A stretch of DNA of 28,024 bases from assembly GCF_959608125.1 (NCBI RefSeq), contig NZ_CAUHPG010000028.1, positions 1-28,024 on the forward strand. Direction: 5' to 3'. Numbering within the stretch: the stretch's first letter is position 1; the number at the start of each line of letters is the position of its first letter. Origin of the DNA: an uncultured Slackia sp. Lineage in GTDB: Bacteria > Actinomycetota > Coriobacteriia > Coriobacteriales > Eggerthellaceae. The notes under the pieces are model-generated. The model had not been told where the DNA came from and made no database searches. It saw only the letters and a program-made list of their open reading frames with translations. Shown one piece after another: positions 8,431-16,063 of this stretch. Position numbers and translations under genes: made by a program.

Positions 8431-9201
8431 ATGACGCGAAAGAAAAAGACTCGATTCAAGGCCCCCGAAGGCGAGTTCAAGCGCCTGACACCCGATAATT
8501 CCGTCAGGATCGCATTCGAAGCCGAAGGTAAGCTCCCCGTCGATATCGGCATCGAATTGCCGGACGGACGAATGCAGCCGATCGTCAAGCGAGGCGAGAA
8601 AATCCCCTTTCGCCATAACGAGATGTACTCGACGGCCGCCGCCTACCAAACGGCGGTAGAAATGCACTTTGTCGTCGGCAACAGGCCCCTTGCAAAAGAC
8701 AACATGACCATAGGACGAGTTCGTCTGCGCGAAATACGCTGGTCGAACCAGGGACTTCCCATGCTCGACGTCCTCGTCGGCATGGACGGCGCAACGCTTT
8801 CCGTCGGCTCGAACAACCTCGACCGCATGGTGGACAAAGGTGCGGTATCAGACATGCGCGAACGAATCACGAAACAAGACATTGAATCGCTCATCGCCGA
8901 TGCGCAAGCCAACGAATGCACCGACGAAAAATGGCGCGCCTACATCGAAGAGAGCGACGAGGCTCGGCTTTTCATCTCCGAGATAGCAGACGTCTATGCC
9001 GCGGCGAAAAAGAAAATGACCTTTGCCCAAAAGCGTTCCCACAACAAAACCGTGAATCGTCTCTGTAAAACGCTTAATTCTCCAATCAAAAAGCTCGACG
9101 ACGGATCTATCGAGCAATTCCGCGCAGACGCAGCGGCGCTGAAAGAATCGCTTCCTCATCTGAAAACACTGCAATCTCAGGTCATGGGGTGGTATAGATA
9201 G
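8431..9201 (+). CDS. Free-standing Hsp70 (DnaK) substrate-binding-domain-like protein
   Basis: This 256-aa protein lacks any nucleotide-binding domain but matches the DnaK C-terminal half from memory. GIELPDGRMQPIV (40-52) corresponds to GIETMGGVMTTLI, and IPFRHNEMYSTAAAYQTAVEMH (from 58) corresponds to IPTKHSQVFSTAEDNQSAV. G-R and DN in GNRPLAKDN (83-91), G-L-P in 108-110, and DAQANECTDEKW (157-168) against DAEANAEADRKF continue the match. DnaK peptide-cleft residues Met404, Ala429 and Val436 correspond to Met48, Ala69 and Val76. A beta-sandwich (about 36-130) plus a helical lid (about 146-256) is expected. The N-terminus is basic. ATG 8431 follows AGGAGGG; upstream frame is non-coding. It has its own sigma-54-type promoter and sits among acid-CoA genes. 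The partner and role are unknown; without an ATPase domain it cannot run the Hsp70 cycle alone. Confidence 0.75.
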   Translation: MTRKKKTRFKAPEGEFKRLTPDNSVRIAFEAEGKLPVDIGIELPDGRMQPIVKRGEKIPFRHNEMYSTAAAYQTAVEMHFVVGNRPLAKDNMTIGRVRLREIRWSNQGLPMLDVLVGMDGATLSVGSNNLDRMVDKGAVSDMRERITKQDIESLIADAQANECTDEKWRAYIEESDEARLFISEIADVYAAAKKKMTFAQKRSHNKTVNRLCKTLNSPIKKLDDGSIEQFRADAAALKESLPHLKTLQSQVMGWYR

Positions 9202-9227
9202 CATTCGACAGACCCAAACAATCTTAG

Positions 9228-9271
9228 GAGAAGGCGGCTGGTCGGCTCGATGTCTGACCAGCCGCCTTCTC
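9228..9271 (+). terminator. Strong hairpin after the SBD-like gene
   Basis: A perfect 16-bp inverted repeat (9228-9243 with 9256-9271) with a 12-nt loop begins 26 nt past the stop. It has no long T-run, so termination strength is uncertain, but no plus-strand gene follows. Confidence 0.6.
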
Positions 9272-9391
9272 GTATTACGAACCGCCAACGCCCCCCCCTG
9301 GCGCGTTCGGCGCCGTCATACCGACCACAAAACGCCCAGGCGATTCACCAAAGCTGCGCCTTGCACCCCAAGCCCGTCACCTCAACCACAG

Positions 9392-9420
9392 AAAAGGCCA
9401 CCCCCGAAGGGCGGCCTTTG
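9392..9420 (-). terminator. Terminator of the second MFS gene
   Basis: AAAGGCC and GGCCTTT arms (9393-9399, 9413-9419) form a hairpin about 50 nt past the MFS stop. On the minus strand the T-rich end reads TTTTCTG. Confidence 0.7.
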
Positions 9421-9472
9421 ATCAAGCCGAGTTTGCAGCCTCGGCAAACGATGTCGCTCTCGCGAGAAAATC

Positions 9473-10750
9473 CTACTTGACCCAGAGCTTGCGACCCAAA
9501 GGAACAATGCTCAAAGACAGCACGATGATGACGGCATAGAAAACGATCATCATGACCATAGCCGCCTGATAACCGCCCGTGACGTCGAACAGGGTCGCAT
9601 AAATCAGAGCAGAGAAGCCGGAGAACACGTTGAGGCCCGTTGCCACAATAGCGAAGATATTCGCGTAGTCTTTCTGGCCGAACGCCTGACGGCACGTCAT
9701 GGGAGGAACGATATTCAAGGCAGCATAGCCGAAGCCGAAGAACGCAACACCAAGATAGAACATCATCACGGAACCGCCGCTCACCATGATAACGGCAGCA
9801 CCGGCAAGGCCAAGCACACCAGCGGTGATGCCGGAAACCTTGGCGCCGAAATGGTCGGCGATCCAGCCCAAGCCGAACTTGCCCGCGATGGATGCGTACA
9901 TAGCGATCGAAACGGCCATAGCGCCGATGGCGGCAGCCTCGGCACCGAACGCAGCGTTCACGTTGGCGTAGCGGGCAACCTGCTGAATGAAGGATGCAGA
10001 GATGACGAACAGGCCGGCCATCAGAATCAGACCCCACAGAGCAGGGCTTTTCACAGCCTGCTTCTGCATGCAGCCGTCCTCGGGGCCGACTTCCCACTTG
10101 GAAGCAGCCTTGGCTTTGGCTTCGGAGGTCTCGCCATAGCCCCACGGCAAAACGCCCATCTTCTCGGGAGACTCGCGCAGCAGCGCAGCGGTCAGGCCGA
10201 TGGAAAGAACGGCCGTGATGATGCCGCAGATGATACGAGCGGTCTGCCAGCCGTATGCGGTAATCCAGCCACCGATGATGGGGCTCATGATTGCGCCGAG
10301 CAACGAGCAGACGACGCCGATGACGCCAAGCACGGTGCCGTTACTCTTGGCGAACCAACGATTGACCATGGTCGGCGTGGCGATATACATCCAAAACGCT
10401 GCGGAGGCACCGTAAAGAACGCCGTAAAGATGCCACTGCCATGGCGCGGTGAACCAAGCGCAGGCCAAAGACGACAGCGAGAACACCGCTGCGGCACCGG
10501 TCATGATCCAGCGCGGGTTGTATTTGGAGAGCAGCTTGCCAGCGATAGGGGTGCAGATGGCGGCCACCCAAGGCTGAATAGACATGTACAGAGATGCTTC
10601 GGTCTGAGACCAGCCGAACTCGTTGATGACGGGCGTCAGGAACAAACCGGCATGGTTCGCCATGAAGCCCAGCGGAACAGCGTAAAACGCGATGCAGGCG
10701 ATTGCGATCGCCCAGGCGTAATTGCTGCCCTTGGCGTTAGTAGTTCCCAT
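9473..10750 (-). CDS. MFS transporter (second of two paralogues)
   Basis: This 425-aa, about 12-TM major facilitator carrier is paralogous to the one ending at 8222. Both share FGWSQT, IQP, AGKL and KYNPRWI in the same order within the first 85 residues, and both carry SP-MGVLP before the central loop. The loop here is longer and more charged (around 205-235). The ATG at 10750 follows AAGGAG; a longer frame from 10783 has no better ribosome site. It is a single-gene unit, with its own sigma-54-type promoter ending 51 nt upstream and a terminator behind. It lies 163 nt downstream of the CaiB-like gene on the same strand. The likely cargo is a carboxylic acid related to the cluster substrate. 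Confidence 0.9.
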   Translation of the reverse strand: MGTTNAKGSNYAWAIAIACIAFYAVPLGFMANHAGLFLTPVINEFGWSQTEASLYMSIQPWVAAICTPIAGKLLSKYNPRWIMTGAAAVFSLSSLACAWFTAPWQWHLYGVLYGASAAFWMYIATPTMVNRWFAKSNGTVLGVIGVVCSLLGAIMSPIIGGWITAYGWQTARIICGIITAVLSIGLTAALLRESPEKMGVLPWGYGETSEAKAKAASKWEVGPEDGCMQKQAVKSPALWGLILMAGLFVISASFIQQVARYANVNAAFGAEAAAIGAMAVSIAMYASIAGKFGLGWIADHFGAKVSGITAGVLGLAGAAVIMVSGGSVMMFYLGVAFFGFGYAALNIVPPMTCRQAFGQKDYANIFAIVATGLNVFSGFSALIYATLFDVTGGYQAAMVMMIVFYAVIIVLSLSIVPLGRKLWVK

Positions 10751-10801
10751 TTTTTCTCCTTGTCTCTTTCGAGCCCCCTGCAAAGAGCTCGTTTAGCCAA
10801 C

Positions 10802-10818
10802 AAGCAAAAACCGTGCCG
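10802..10818 (-). promoter_or_regulatory. Sigma-54-type -24/-12 promoter for MFS 2
   Basis: The minus strand reads CGGCACGGTTTTTGCTT, GG-N10-GC, 51 nt before the ATG. It is 16/17 identical to the site before MFS 1. Confidence 0.75.
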
Positions 10819-10876
10819 AAGCGGCTTGCTGCAACAGGCCCCGAAGACACTGTTTTTGCCAATGGACGAGGGCAAA

Positions 10877-10898
10877 GAGCGGCCCATAAAGGCCGCTC
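10877..10898 (-). terminator. Terminator of the first CoA-transferase gene
   Basis: GAGCGGCC and GGCCGCTC form a perfect 8-bp stem with a 6-nt loop 15 nt beyond the stop. On the minus strand it is followed by TTTG. It separates this gene from the MFS 2 promoter region. Confidence 0.65.
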
Positions 10899-10913
10899 CA
10901 ATAGCAGTGCTGC

Positions 10914-12158
10914 CTACTTATCGGCCTTGAGCACGCCCTTCTCATAAAGAGCAGCCACTTCTTCGACGCTATAGCCGAGCTCTTCCATCACGTCTTTCGT
11001 ATCGGCGTCGTACTTCGCGCCGCCGCGCACGATTCGGCCGGGATGCTTAGCGAACTTGGGGAACATGTTCACCTGCTTCACGGTTTTTTCGGTTACCTCG
11101 TCGTAGCATTCGACGAACACCTCTCGCGCCTGATACTGGGGATCATGCAGCATGCGCTCGTAGGTCATATGGGGAGAAACAGGCACGCCCATGGAGCTGA
11201 ACTGGGTATTCACCTCATCAACCGTATGAGAAAGGCAATATTCGTCAAGCGCCGCACGGAATTTGGCGGCGCGGGCGGGCAGCGGGTCGCTGATGTCTTT
11301 GCATCCTGGAGCACGCGTAATGGACGGATAGGTGCCCAGCGGCTGGAAATCGGGGTCCTCAGCGAAACCGAAGAATTCGACCAGTTTGCGCACAGGGCCG
11401 GTACCGCCCACGGCAACCTGGACATAGCCGTCTTTGCACTTCTGCGATCCAGCGCATGCGCCGACGAAATCCTCATTGCCGATCGGCGTAGGCTGGATGC
11501 CATGATTGATGCCGTCAGAAAGAGTCGCGCCCTGAACGCGCACGAGCGATTCGAATTGCGTACAGTCAATCGATTCGCCTTCTCCTGTTTCACGCGCGCG
11601 GATGACAGCCGCCAGGGTTGCCCAAGCGCCCATGAGACCGGTCATATAATCGCCCGTAAACGGCTTGGTGACCGAAGGAGGCGTGCCCGGAAAGCCGTTG
11701 AGGCTCGCATATCCGGAAAACGCCTGGCCAATCGGGTCGAACGAGGCCTTCTTGATGTAATCGGGATCACCCGTCTGACCGAAGCCGGAAATATGCAGAA
11801 TGACCAGAGCAGGGTTGTGTTCCCACAAAACCTCGTCGGTCAGCCCCCATTTCTTCCACGTGCCGCCTTTGGAAGACTCCACCAAGACATCGGCGTCTTT
11901 GATTAGGCGGAAAAGAATTTCTTTACCCTCATCAGTGGGAATGTTCAACGTCATCATGCGCTGGTTACGACGCTCCGCAGACCATGCGTCGCCGTACATG
12001 CGGTACATATCGGGAGCAATCACGCTCTCCAGCTCGATGACGTCAGCCCCCTGTTCGGCGAACAGGCCGCAGACGAACGGGCCGGCAATGACCGACGCCG
12101 CATTGATGACCTTCAGGCTCTGCAAGTTGCCAAACTGAGGACGATCAGCCGCTTTCAT
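10914..12158 (-). CDS. CaiB/BaiF family (type III) CoA-transferase 1
   Basis: This 414-aa type III CoA-transferase moves CoA between carboxylates. Alignment from memory to E. coli CaiB is strong throughout: IAGPF (24-28), LTDEVLWEHNPALVI (106-120), SGFGQTG (124-130), QAFSGY (145-150) and PKFAKHPGRI near the C-terminus. The catalytic Asp169 of CaiB corresponds to Asp170 in the FTGDYMTGL stretch. The ATG at 12158 follows AAGGAGG. The upstream frame to 12341 runs through the divergent promoter region and is not coding. It is divergent from CoA-transferase 2, with its own sigma-54-type promoter and a terminator behind. Donor and acceptor acids are unknown; cai and bai pathways use such enzymes to recycle CoA from product to new substrate. 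Confidence 0.92.
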   Translation of the reverse strand: MKAADRPQFGNLQSLKVINAASVIAGPFVCGLFAEQGADVIELESVIAPDMYRMYGDAWSAERRNQRMMTLNIPTDEGKEILFRLIKDADVLVESSKGGTWKKWGLTDEVLWEHNPALVILHISGFGQTGDPDYIKKASFDPIGQAFSGYASLNGFPGTPPSVTKPFTGDYMTGLMGAWATLAAVIRARETGEGESIDCTQFESLVRVQGATLSDGINHGIQPTPIGNEDFVGACAGSQKCKDGYVQVAVGGTGPVRKLVEFFGFAEDPDFQPLGTYPSITRAPGCKDISDPLPARAAKFRAALDEYCLSHTVDEVNTQFSSMGVPVSPHMTYERMLHDPQYQAREVFVECYDEVTEKTVKQVNMFPKFAKHPGRIVRGGAKYDADTKDVMEELGYSVEEVAALYEKGVLKADK

Positions 12159-12225
12159 GTGCAAACCTCCTTGACGATACGCCGCCCGCTTTCCGATTCG
12201 AGCGCGAGCGATTCCGCCAGAAGGC

Positions 12226-12242
12226 AAGCAATAAGCATGCCG
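12226..12242 (-). promoter_or_regulatory. Sigma-54-type -24/-12 promoter for CoA-transferase 1
   Basis: The minus strand reads CGGCATGCTTATTGCTT with GG-N10-GC spacing, ending 67 nt before the ATG. It differs from the opposing copy at 12347 at two of 17 positions. Confidence 0.7.
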
Positions 12243-12346
12243 GTGCAACGTCCTGTGCGATTTATGCGCAAGCGAAACGAAGCACCCGGTCCGCATCTGC
12301 CAGGAAGTCTTCGCCGCACGTCGGCCGAGGAACATCCGCACGGAAC

Positions 12347-12363
12347 AGGCATGCTTTTTGCTT
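12347..12363 (+). promoter_or_regulatory. Sigma-54-type -24/-12 promoter for CoA-transferase 2
   Basis: The plus strand reads AGGCATGCTTTTTGCTT, GG-N10-GC, ending 35 nt before the ATG at 12399. The predicted start near 12372 leaves a short leader carrying AAAAGGAG. The 104 nt between this and the divergent site would be the place for a shared activator. Confidence 0.7.
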
Positions 12364-12398
12364 TATGTCTTTTATCCGCTCGAGTAAAAGGAGAATCA

Positions 12399-13634
12399 AT
12401 GGCTGAAGAAACCTCGACATTCGGGCCGCTGCAAGGCGTGCGCGTGCTGAACCTCTCGCAAGCGATTGCAGGGCCCTTCGCATGCGCAATGCTTGGAGAC
12501 TTGGGCGCCGATGTCATCGGAATCGAAAACCCCAAAGGCCGCGACACCTCACGTCCCAACCCCGTGCTCGGCGGCTGGGGCACACAGATGGACCGCCGTA
12601 ACTCCCGCTCCCTTTGTATGGACGTGCGCAAAGGCCGAGGGCGCGAACTGTTCTTCACGCTCCTCAAAGACGCCGACATCCTCGTCGAAGGATTTCGCGG
12701 CGGACAGATGCAGAAATGGGAAATGTCCGACGAAGCGCTCTGGGAGATCAATCCGTCGCTCGTTATCGTCCATATCTCCGGATTCGGCCAGACGGGCGTT
12801 CCCGAGTATGTGACACGTGCAAGCTTCGACGGCATCGGCCAGGCATTCTCGGGATACATGGAAATGAACGGCTTCCCCGACCGTCTTCCCATTCCCGCAT
12901 TCCCCCAGCCTTCTGATTATTTCACGGGCCTCTTCGGCATCGTCGGTGCCCTGGCGGCGCTTCATCGCGCGCGGGAAACCGGCCAGGGCGAAAGCATTGA
13001 CATCGCCCAGTACGAGGCAATGCTACGTTGCTCGGGCTTCTACGTATGCAACTACCTTAACACCGGGGTGCTGCCGCAACGCGAAGGGTCGCATTCCACC
13101 AGTTCCGCTGGATACGGCGCCTACACCTGCAAAGACGGCGTTGCGCTTTACGTGCTGATACTCGGCGCGGGCGTCGTACGCAACGCCCTTGCAACGCTCG
13201 GCCTCGATATCAATGAAGAGCCGTTCTACGACGGCATGGGTCTGTGCGGCATGGGAACCCCCGCGGGCGACAAGCTTGAAGAAGCGCTTGCAGACTTCTT
13301 CTCCACGCACACAGGCGCGCAGGCCGAAGAGATTCTGCTTGGTGCGGGCGTTCCGTGCAGCAGAATCTATACATTCGCCGATTGCGAAGCCGACCCGCAT
13401 TATCAGGCACGCGAATCGTTCACCGAATGGAAGAACGCCTACGACGAAGGTACCGTCCGCGGCGTGAACGTGGTTCCGAAACTCAAGAACAACCCTGGCA
13501 GAATCGCCAAGGGCATGCCGCTCGTCGGACAGCACAACGAGGAAATCCTGCACTCGCTCGGCTGCGACGCTGCCGAAATCGCCGCCCTTTACGAGGCGGG
13601 CACCATCCGCCAAGAGCATTCGCCGATTGGATAA
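12399..13634 (+). CDS. CaiB/BaiF family (type III) CoA-transferase 2
   Basis: This 411-aa type III CoA-transferase is paralogous to the divergent gene. It has AIAGPFACAML (22-32), LGADVIGIE (35-43), HISGFGQTG (125-133), QAFSGY (148-153), PSDYFTGL (171-178) and KNNPGRIAKGMP near the end. The predicted catalytic Asp is Asp173, matching CaiB Asp169. The ATG at 12399 follows AAAAGGAGAATCA. The frame extending back to 12159 overlaps the divergent promoters and lacks a ribosome site. Two different CoA-transferases plus a ligase suggest that CoA is first attached by ligation and then recycled between two acids, or that two substrates are handled. Structured DNA follows the stop. Confidence 0.92.
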   Translation: MAEETSTFGPLQGVRVLNLSQAIAGPFACAMLGDLGADVIGIENPKGRDTSRPNPVLGGWGTQMDRRNSRSLCMDVRKGRGRELFFTLLKDADILVEGFRGGQMQKWEMSDEALWEINPSLVIVHISGFGQTGVPEYVTRASFDGIGQAFSGYMEMNGFPDRLPIPAFPQPSDYFTGLFGIVGALAALHRARETGQGESIDIAQYEAMLRCSGFYVCNYLNTGVLPQREGSHSTSSAGYGAYTCKDGVALYVLILGAGVVRNALATLGLDINEEPFYDGMGLCGMGTPAGDKLEEALADFFSTHTGAQAEEILLGAGVPCSRIYTFADCEADPHYQARESFTEWKNAYDEGTVRGVNVVPKLKNNPGRIAKGMPLVGQHNEEILHSLGCDAAEIAALYEAGTIRQEHSPIG

Positions 13635-13685
13635 ATGTTTAGCGCAGGTGCCTCAGCCGCGCGCGAGCGCGGCGAGCGGCTGCGG

Positions 13686-13739
13686 CACCCTTCTCGATGG
13701 GCTTGCCTCCCGCAGGTCAGAAGCCCATCGAGAAGGGTG
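13686..13739. repeat. Perfect 19-bp inverted repeat
   Basis: Arms 13686-13704 and 13721-13739 are exact reverse complements around a 16-nt spacer. It lies 51 nt past the CoA-transferase 2 stop. It may act as a terminator or mRNA 3'-end stabiliser, or be a copy of a dispersed intergenic repeat; T-runs are absent on both sides. Confidence 0.8.
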
Positions 13740-13835
13740 GGTGCCATCCCCTTGTATCCGCCCTCCTCTCTTGTGGAGCTTCGCCCCAAGTTCCACGCCG
13801 CCAGCCTCTCTTCCCTTTTCGGCCCTGGCGGCCTT

Positions 13836-13879
13836 CGGTCGGACGCCGCCGCATCCTCCTTTGCGACGGCGTCCGACCG
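13836..13879. repeat. Perfect 13-bp inverted repeat
   Basis: Arms 13836-13848 and 13867-13879 pair exactly around an 18-nt spacer, with no adjacent T-run and no adjoining gene. Its role is unknown. Confidence 0.75.
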
Positions 13880-14222
13880 CTTCCCCTCGCACGAAGAATT
13901 TCGCAAAACGCCAGCGCGCAAACCACAGCGCAAGGAGACGTGGCGGGGGAATCTCGCTATCCGCCCAGAAAAAAAACCGGTCACCTTCCTGCTCGGAAAT
14001 CAAACGCCCCTCCGTTCGTCGCAACCAAACTCCACCAGGTCGCAGCTCAAAACTCGTCGTACACCGCCCAAGCGGCATCTAAGAGTCGAACGTACGGCAC
14101 GCACATGACCGAGTCCGCGGACCCTTTCACCTGCAAGGTTGAGCAAACCTCAAAGCTGCGCAAAACGCGCCCAGCAATCCTTGCGCATGCGAAAACACCA
14201 CGCCTTCACCGCCTCACCGCGC

Positions 14223-14228
14223 TACAAT
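14223..14228 (+). promoter_or_regulatory. Possible -10 box (TACAAT) for the HNH gene
   Basis: TACAAT lies 35 nt before the GTG start, giving a leader that just contains the GAAAGGAG ribosome site. No good -35 hexamer is seen 16-18 nt upstream. Confidence 0.4.
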
Positions 14229-14263
14229 GGATGTTTTCACGCTCAACCTTGAAAGGAGAATCG

Positions 14264-15907
14264 GTGTCTTCCCCGATTCGCACGTTTTTCGAAATCATCT
14301 GGCTGTACTGCAAGGGCTTCCGCCCCGTCGAATTCGTCCGAGAAGATGACCGCATCTCGCTGCACCCCAGTGGCTGGCGCGTCAACGGCTCGGGCAGGCT
14401 CAAGCGCGCCAAAGACGCCGTGAACTACCTCGAATCGGCCGAGCCCGAACAATGGCGCCAAATCTATTGCGGCATGACGCCGTTCCTGGTTTCCGACAAG
14501 GGCAACGTCAAGCATATCGACGGCAATCCCGTGAAAATGACCCTGGCGAACGGCCGTTATCAGATCATGTACAAGCCCGAGGATTCGCGCGGGCGCGGCA
14601 GGGATGGACGCACGCATAAAAAACGCGTGTACCGCTCCATGCTGGTGGCCATGGCCTGGCTCGATTTCCGCAAGGGCGACACCGACCACGAAATCCACCA
14701 CATCAACGGCTATCGCACCGACGACCGCGTGGCCAACCTCATGATAGTCGATCACGAAGAGCACTTGCGCATCCATAACCTTGGACCCTGTGCGCTCAGC
14801 GGCCTTCCCGACGAACGCATCGTCGACGCGCCGGCGGGCTGCGAAGCCGAAGGCGAAGGGCCCGAAACGTACGCCGGCGCCCATGTGGCCTTGAAGCCCG
14901 AGACGAAAAACCAGGACGCCGAGCCGCGCAAGAAGAAACGCCGTCGCGGCAAGCGCGGAGGCAAGGGCCGCTCGGGAGCAGCGCAGCAGCAACAACAAAC
15001 GGAGCAGCCCGGGCGCGAAACCGAAGACGAACGCATCCAGGCAGACGCACGGCCCGAGGCGACCGAAGACGCACGCGAGCGCGACGACGCGGCCGTCCGC
15101 CGCAATACGCCCCACGACCAGGCTGCGGCCGAATCCGCCGAAAACGGCGAAGCCGCCGACGTCTCCACCGATGCCGACGCTGCCGTGGAAGAAAAGACGC
15201 CTGAAACCGGCGAGCGTCGCGGACGCGGCAAGCGCAAGAAGAGCCACGGCTCGACGGCAAGTGAAAATGCATCCGAACCCGAAGCGCACGGCGAAAGCGG
15301 CTCCGAGGAAAAGCGCGAAACTGCACCCGAAAAAAGCACGCAAGCCGACGATGCGCCCTCGCACGACGCCGACCGGGAAAAAGCCCCCAAACGCAGCCGC
15401 GCGCGCAAAAACGACGGCGACGAAGCGAAACCCGAACGCCCCGTCGATTGGGCGGCGTCCAGGGCGCGTCTCGATGAAAGCCTGGACGTCTTCCTGAAAA
15501 CGGTGCAGGCCGACAACGCCGAGCACACGGTCGACGAGAAGGAGGCCAGCAAGGCGGCCAAACCCGTCTATCGCGCCCTGAAGCCGTTTCTCACCTGTCC
15601 CGACGCGGTCGCCGCATTCGACGCGTCGCTCAGCGGCATCAGGACGATCGTGCAGGCCTACCGCGATTCCGGCGCGGAGATTCCCGCGCCCGTGCATTCG
15701 ATGCTCGGCACCCTGCACCAGGTGGTCAAGGACTGCGTGAAGCGAATCGCCGCCGAAGACGACGCGGTGGAGACCGCCTGCCTCAGGGAGTTGCTCGTGG
15801 ACGAAGCCTCCAAGCCGCTGTTCAAAAAGACCGTGCATGCACGCAAGTTCCGCCAATGCATCTCGGTCGTCGATTCTCGCAACGAAACGGAATCGGAACA
15901 GGCATAA
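14264..15907 (+). CDS. HNH-domain protein with a long charged disordered linker
   Basis: This 547-aa protein has three parts. Residues 1-175 carry an HNH nuclease-like region: SDKGNVKHI (77-85), then EIHHINGYRTDDRVANLMIVDHEEHLRIH (143-171). There His145/His146, Asn158 and His164/His167 fit the HNH_3-type beta-beta-alpha-metal motif. Residues about 185-390 are low-complexity, rich in Lys/Arg/Glu/Asp/Ala/Gln, with a basic RKKKRRRGKRGGKG patch near 222-235 and a QQQQQ run. Residues 390-547 look like a helical domain I do not recognise. The start is GTG at 14264, five nt after GAAAGGAG; an in-frame ATG at 14231 overlaps the likely promoter. No phage or intron genes are adjacent, so a host role in DNA or RNA handling is possible. 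Function unknown. Confidence 0.8.
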   Translation: MSSPIRTFFEIIWLYCKGFRPVEFVREDDRISLHPSGWRVNGSGRLKRAKDAVNYLESAEPEQWRQIYCGMTPFLVSDKGNVKHIDGNPVKMTLANGRYQIMYKPEDSRGRGRDGRTHKKRVYRSMLVAMAWLDFRKGDTDHEIHHINGYRTDDRVANLMIVDHEEHLRIHNLGPCALSGLPDERIVDAPAGCEAEGEGPETYAGAHVALKPETKNQDAEPRKKKRRRGKRGGKGRSGAAQQQQQTEQPGRETEDERIQADARPEATEDARERDDAAVRRNTPHDQAAAESAENGEAADVSTDADAAVEEKTPETGERRGRGKRKKSHGSTASENASEPEAHGESGSEEKRETAPEKSTQADDAPSHDADREKAPKRSRARKNDGDEAKPERPVDWAASRARLDESLDVFLKTVQADNAEHTVDEKEASKAAKPVYRALKPFLTCPDAVAAFDASLSGIRTIVQAYRDSGAEIPAPVHSMLGTLHQVVKDCVKRIAAEDDAVETACLRELLVDEASKPLFKKTVHARKFRQCISVVDSRNETESEQA

Positions 15908-16063
15908 CGCAAGTCGATGCGTTACCCTTGGCCGTAACGGGATGCCGAGCCGCCAGAAGCGGATCGGCGGTCTCTCAGAGGCGGGCGGATGCACGAAAAC
16001 CCGCCATTCGGCGCCGCGGGTGCGACGCCGGCACGAAACCGCGTACCTGAAAGGAGCGCAATC

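Larger units (their letters stand above)
13635..14263. other. Gene-free 629-nt stretch with three inverted repeats
   Basis: I see no credible gene here; the open frames on both strands are arginine/serine/proline-rich and lack ribosome sites. It holds a 10-of-11-bp stem (13650-13660 with 13676-13686), a perfect 19-bp stem (13686-13704 with 13721-13739) and a perfect 13-bp stem (13836-13848 with 13867-13879). None has a clear T-run. The part from about 13890 is unstructured as far as I can see. A TACAAT box at 14223-14228 probably belongs to the HNH gene promoter. Confidence 0.6.

Noticed and set aside
14243..15994. Minus-strand frame of 583 aa opposite the HNH gene
   Set aside because: Antisense to a recognisable HNH domain with a good start; the reverse translation resembles no family.
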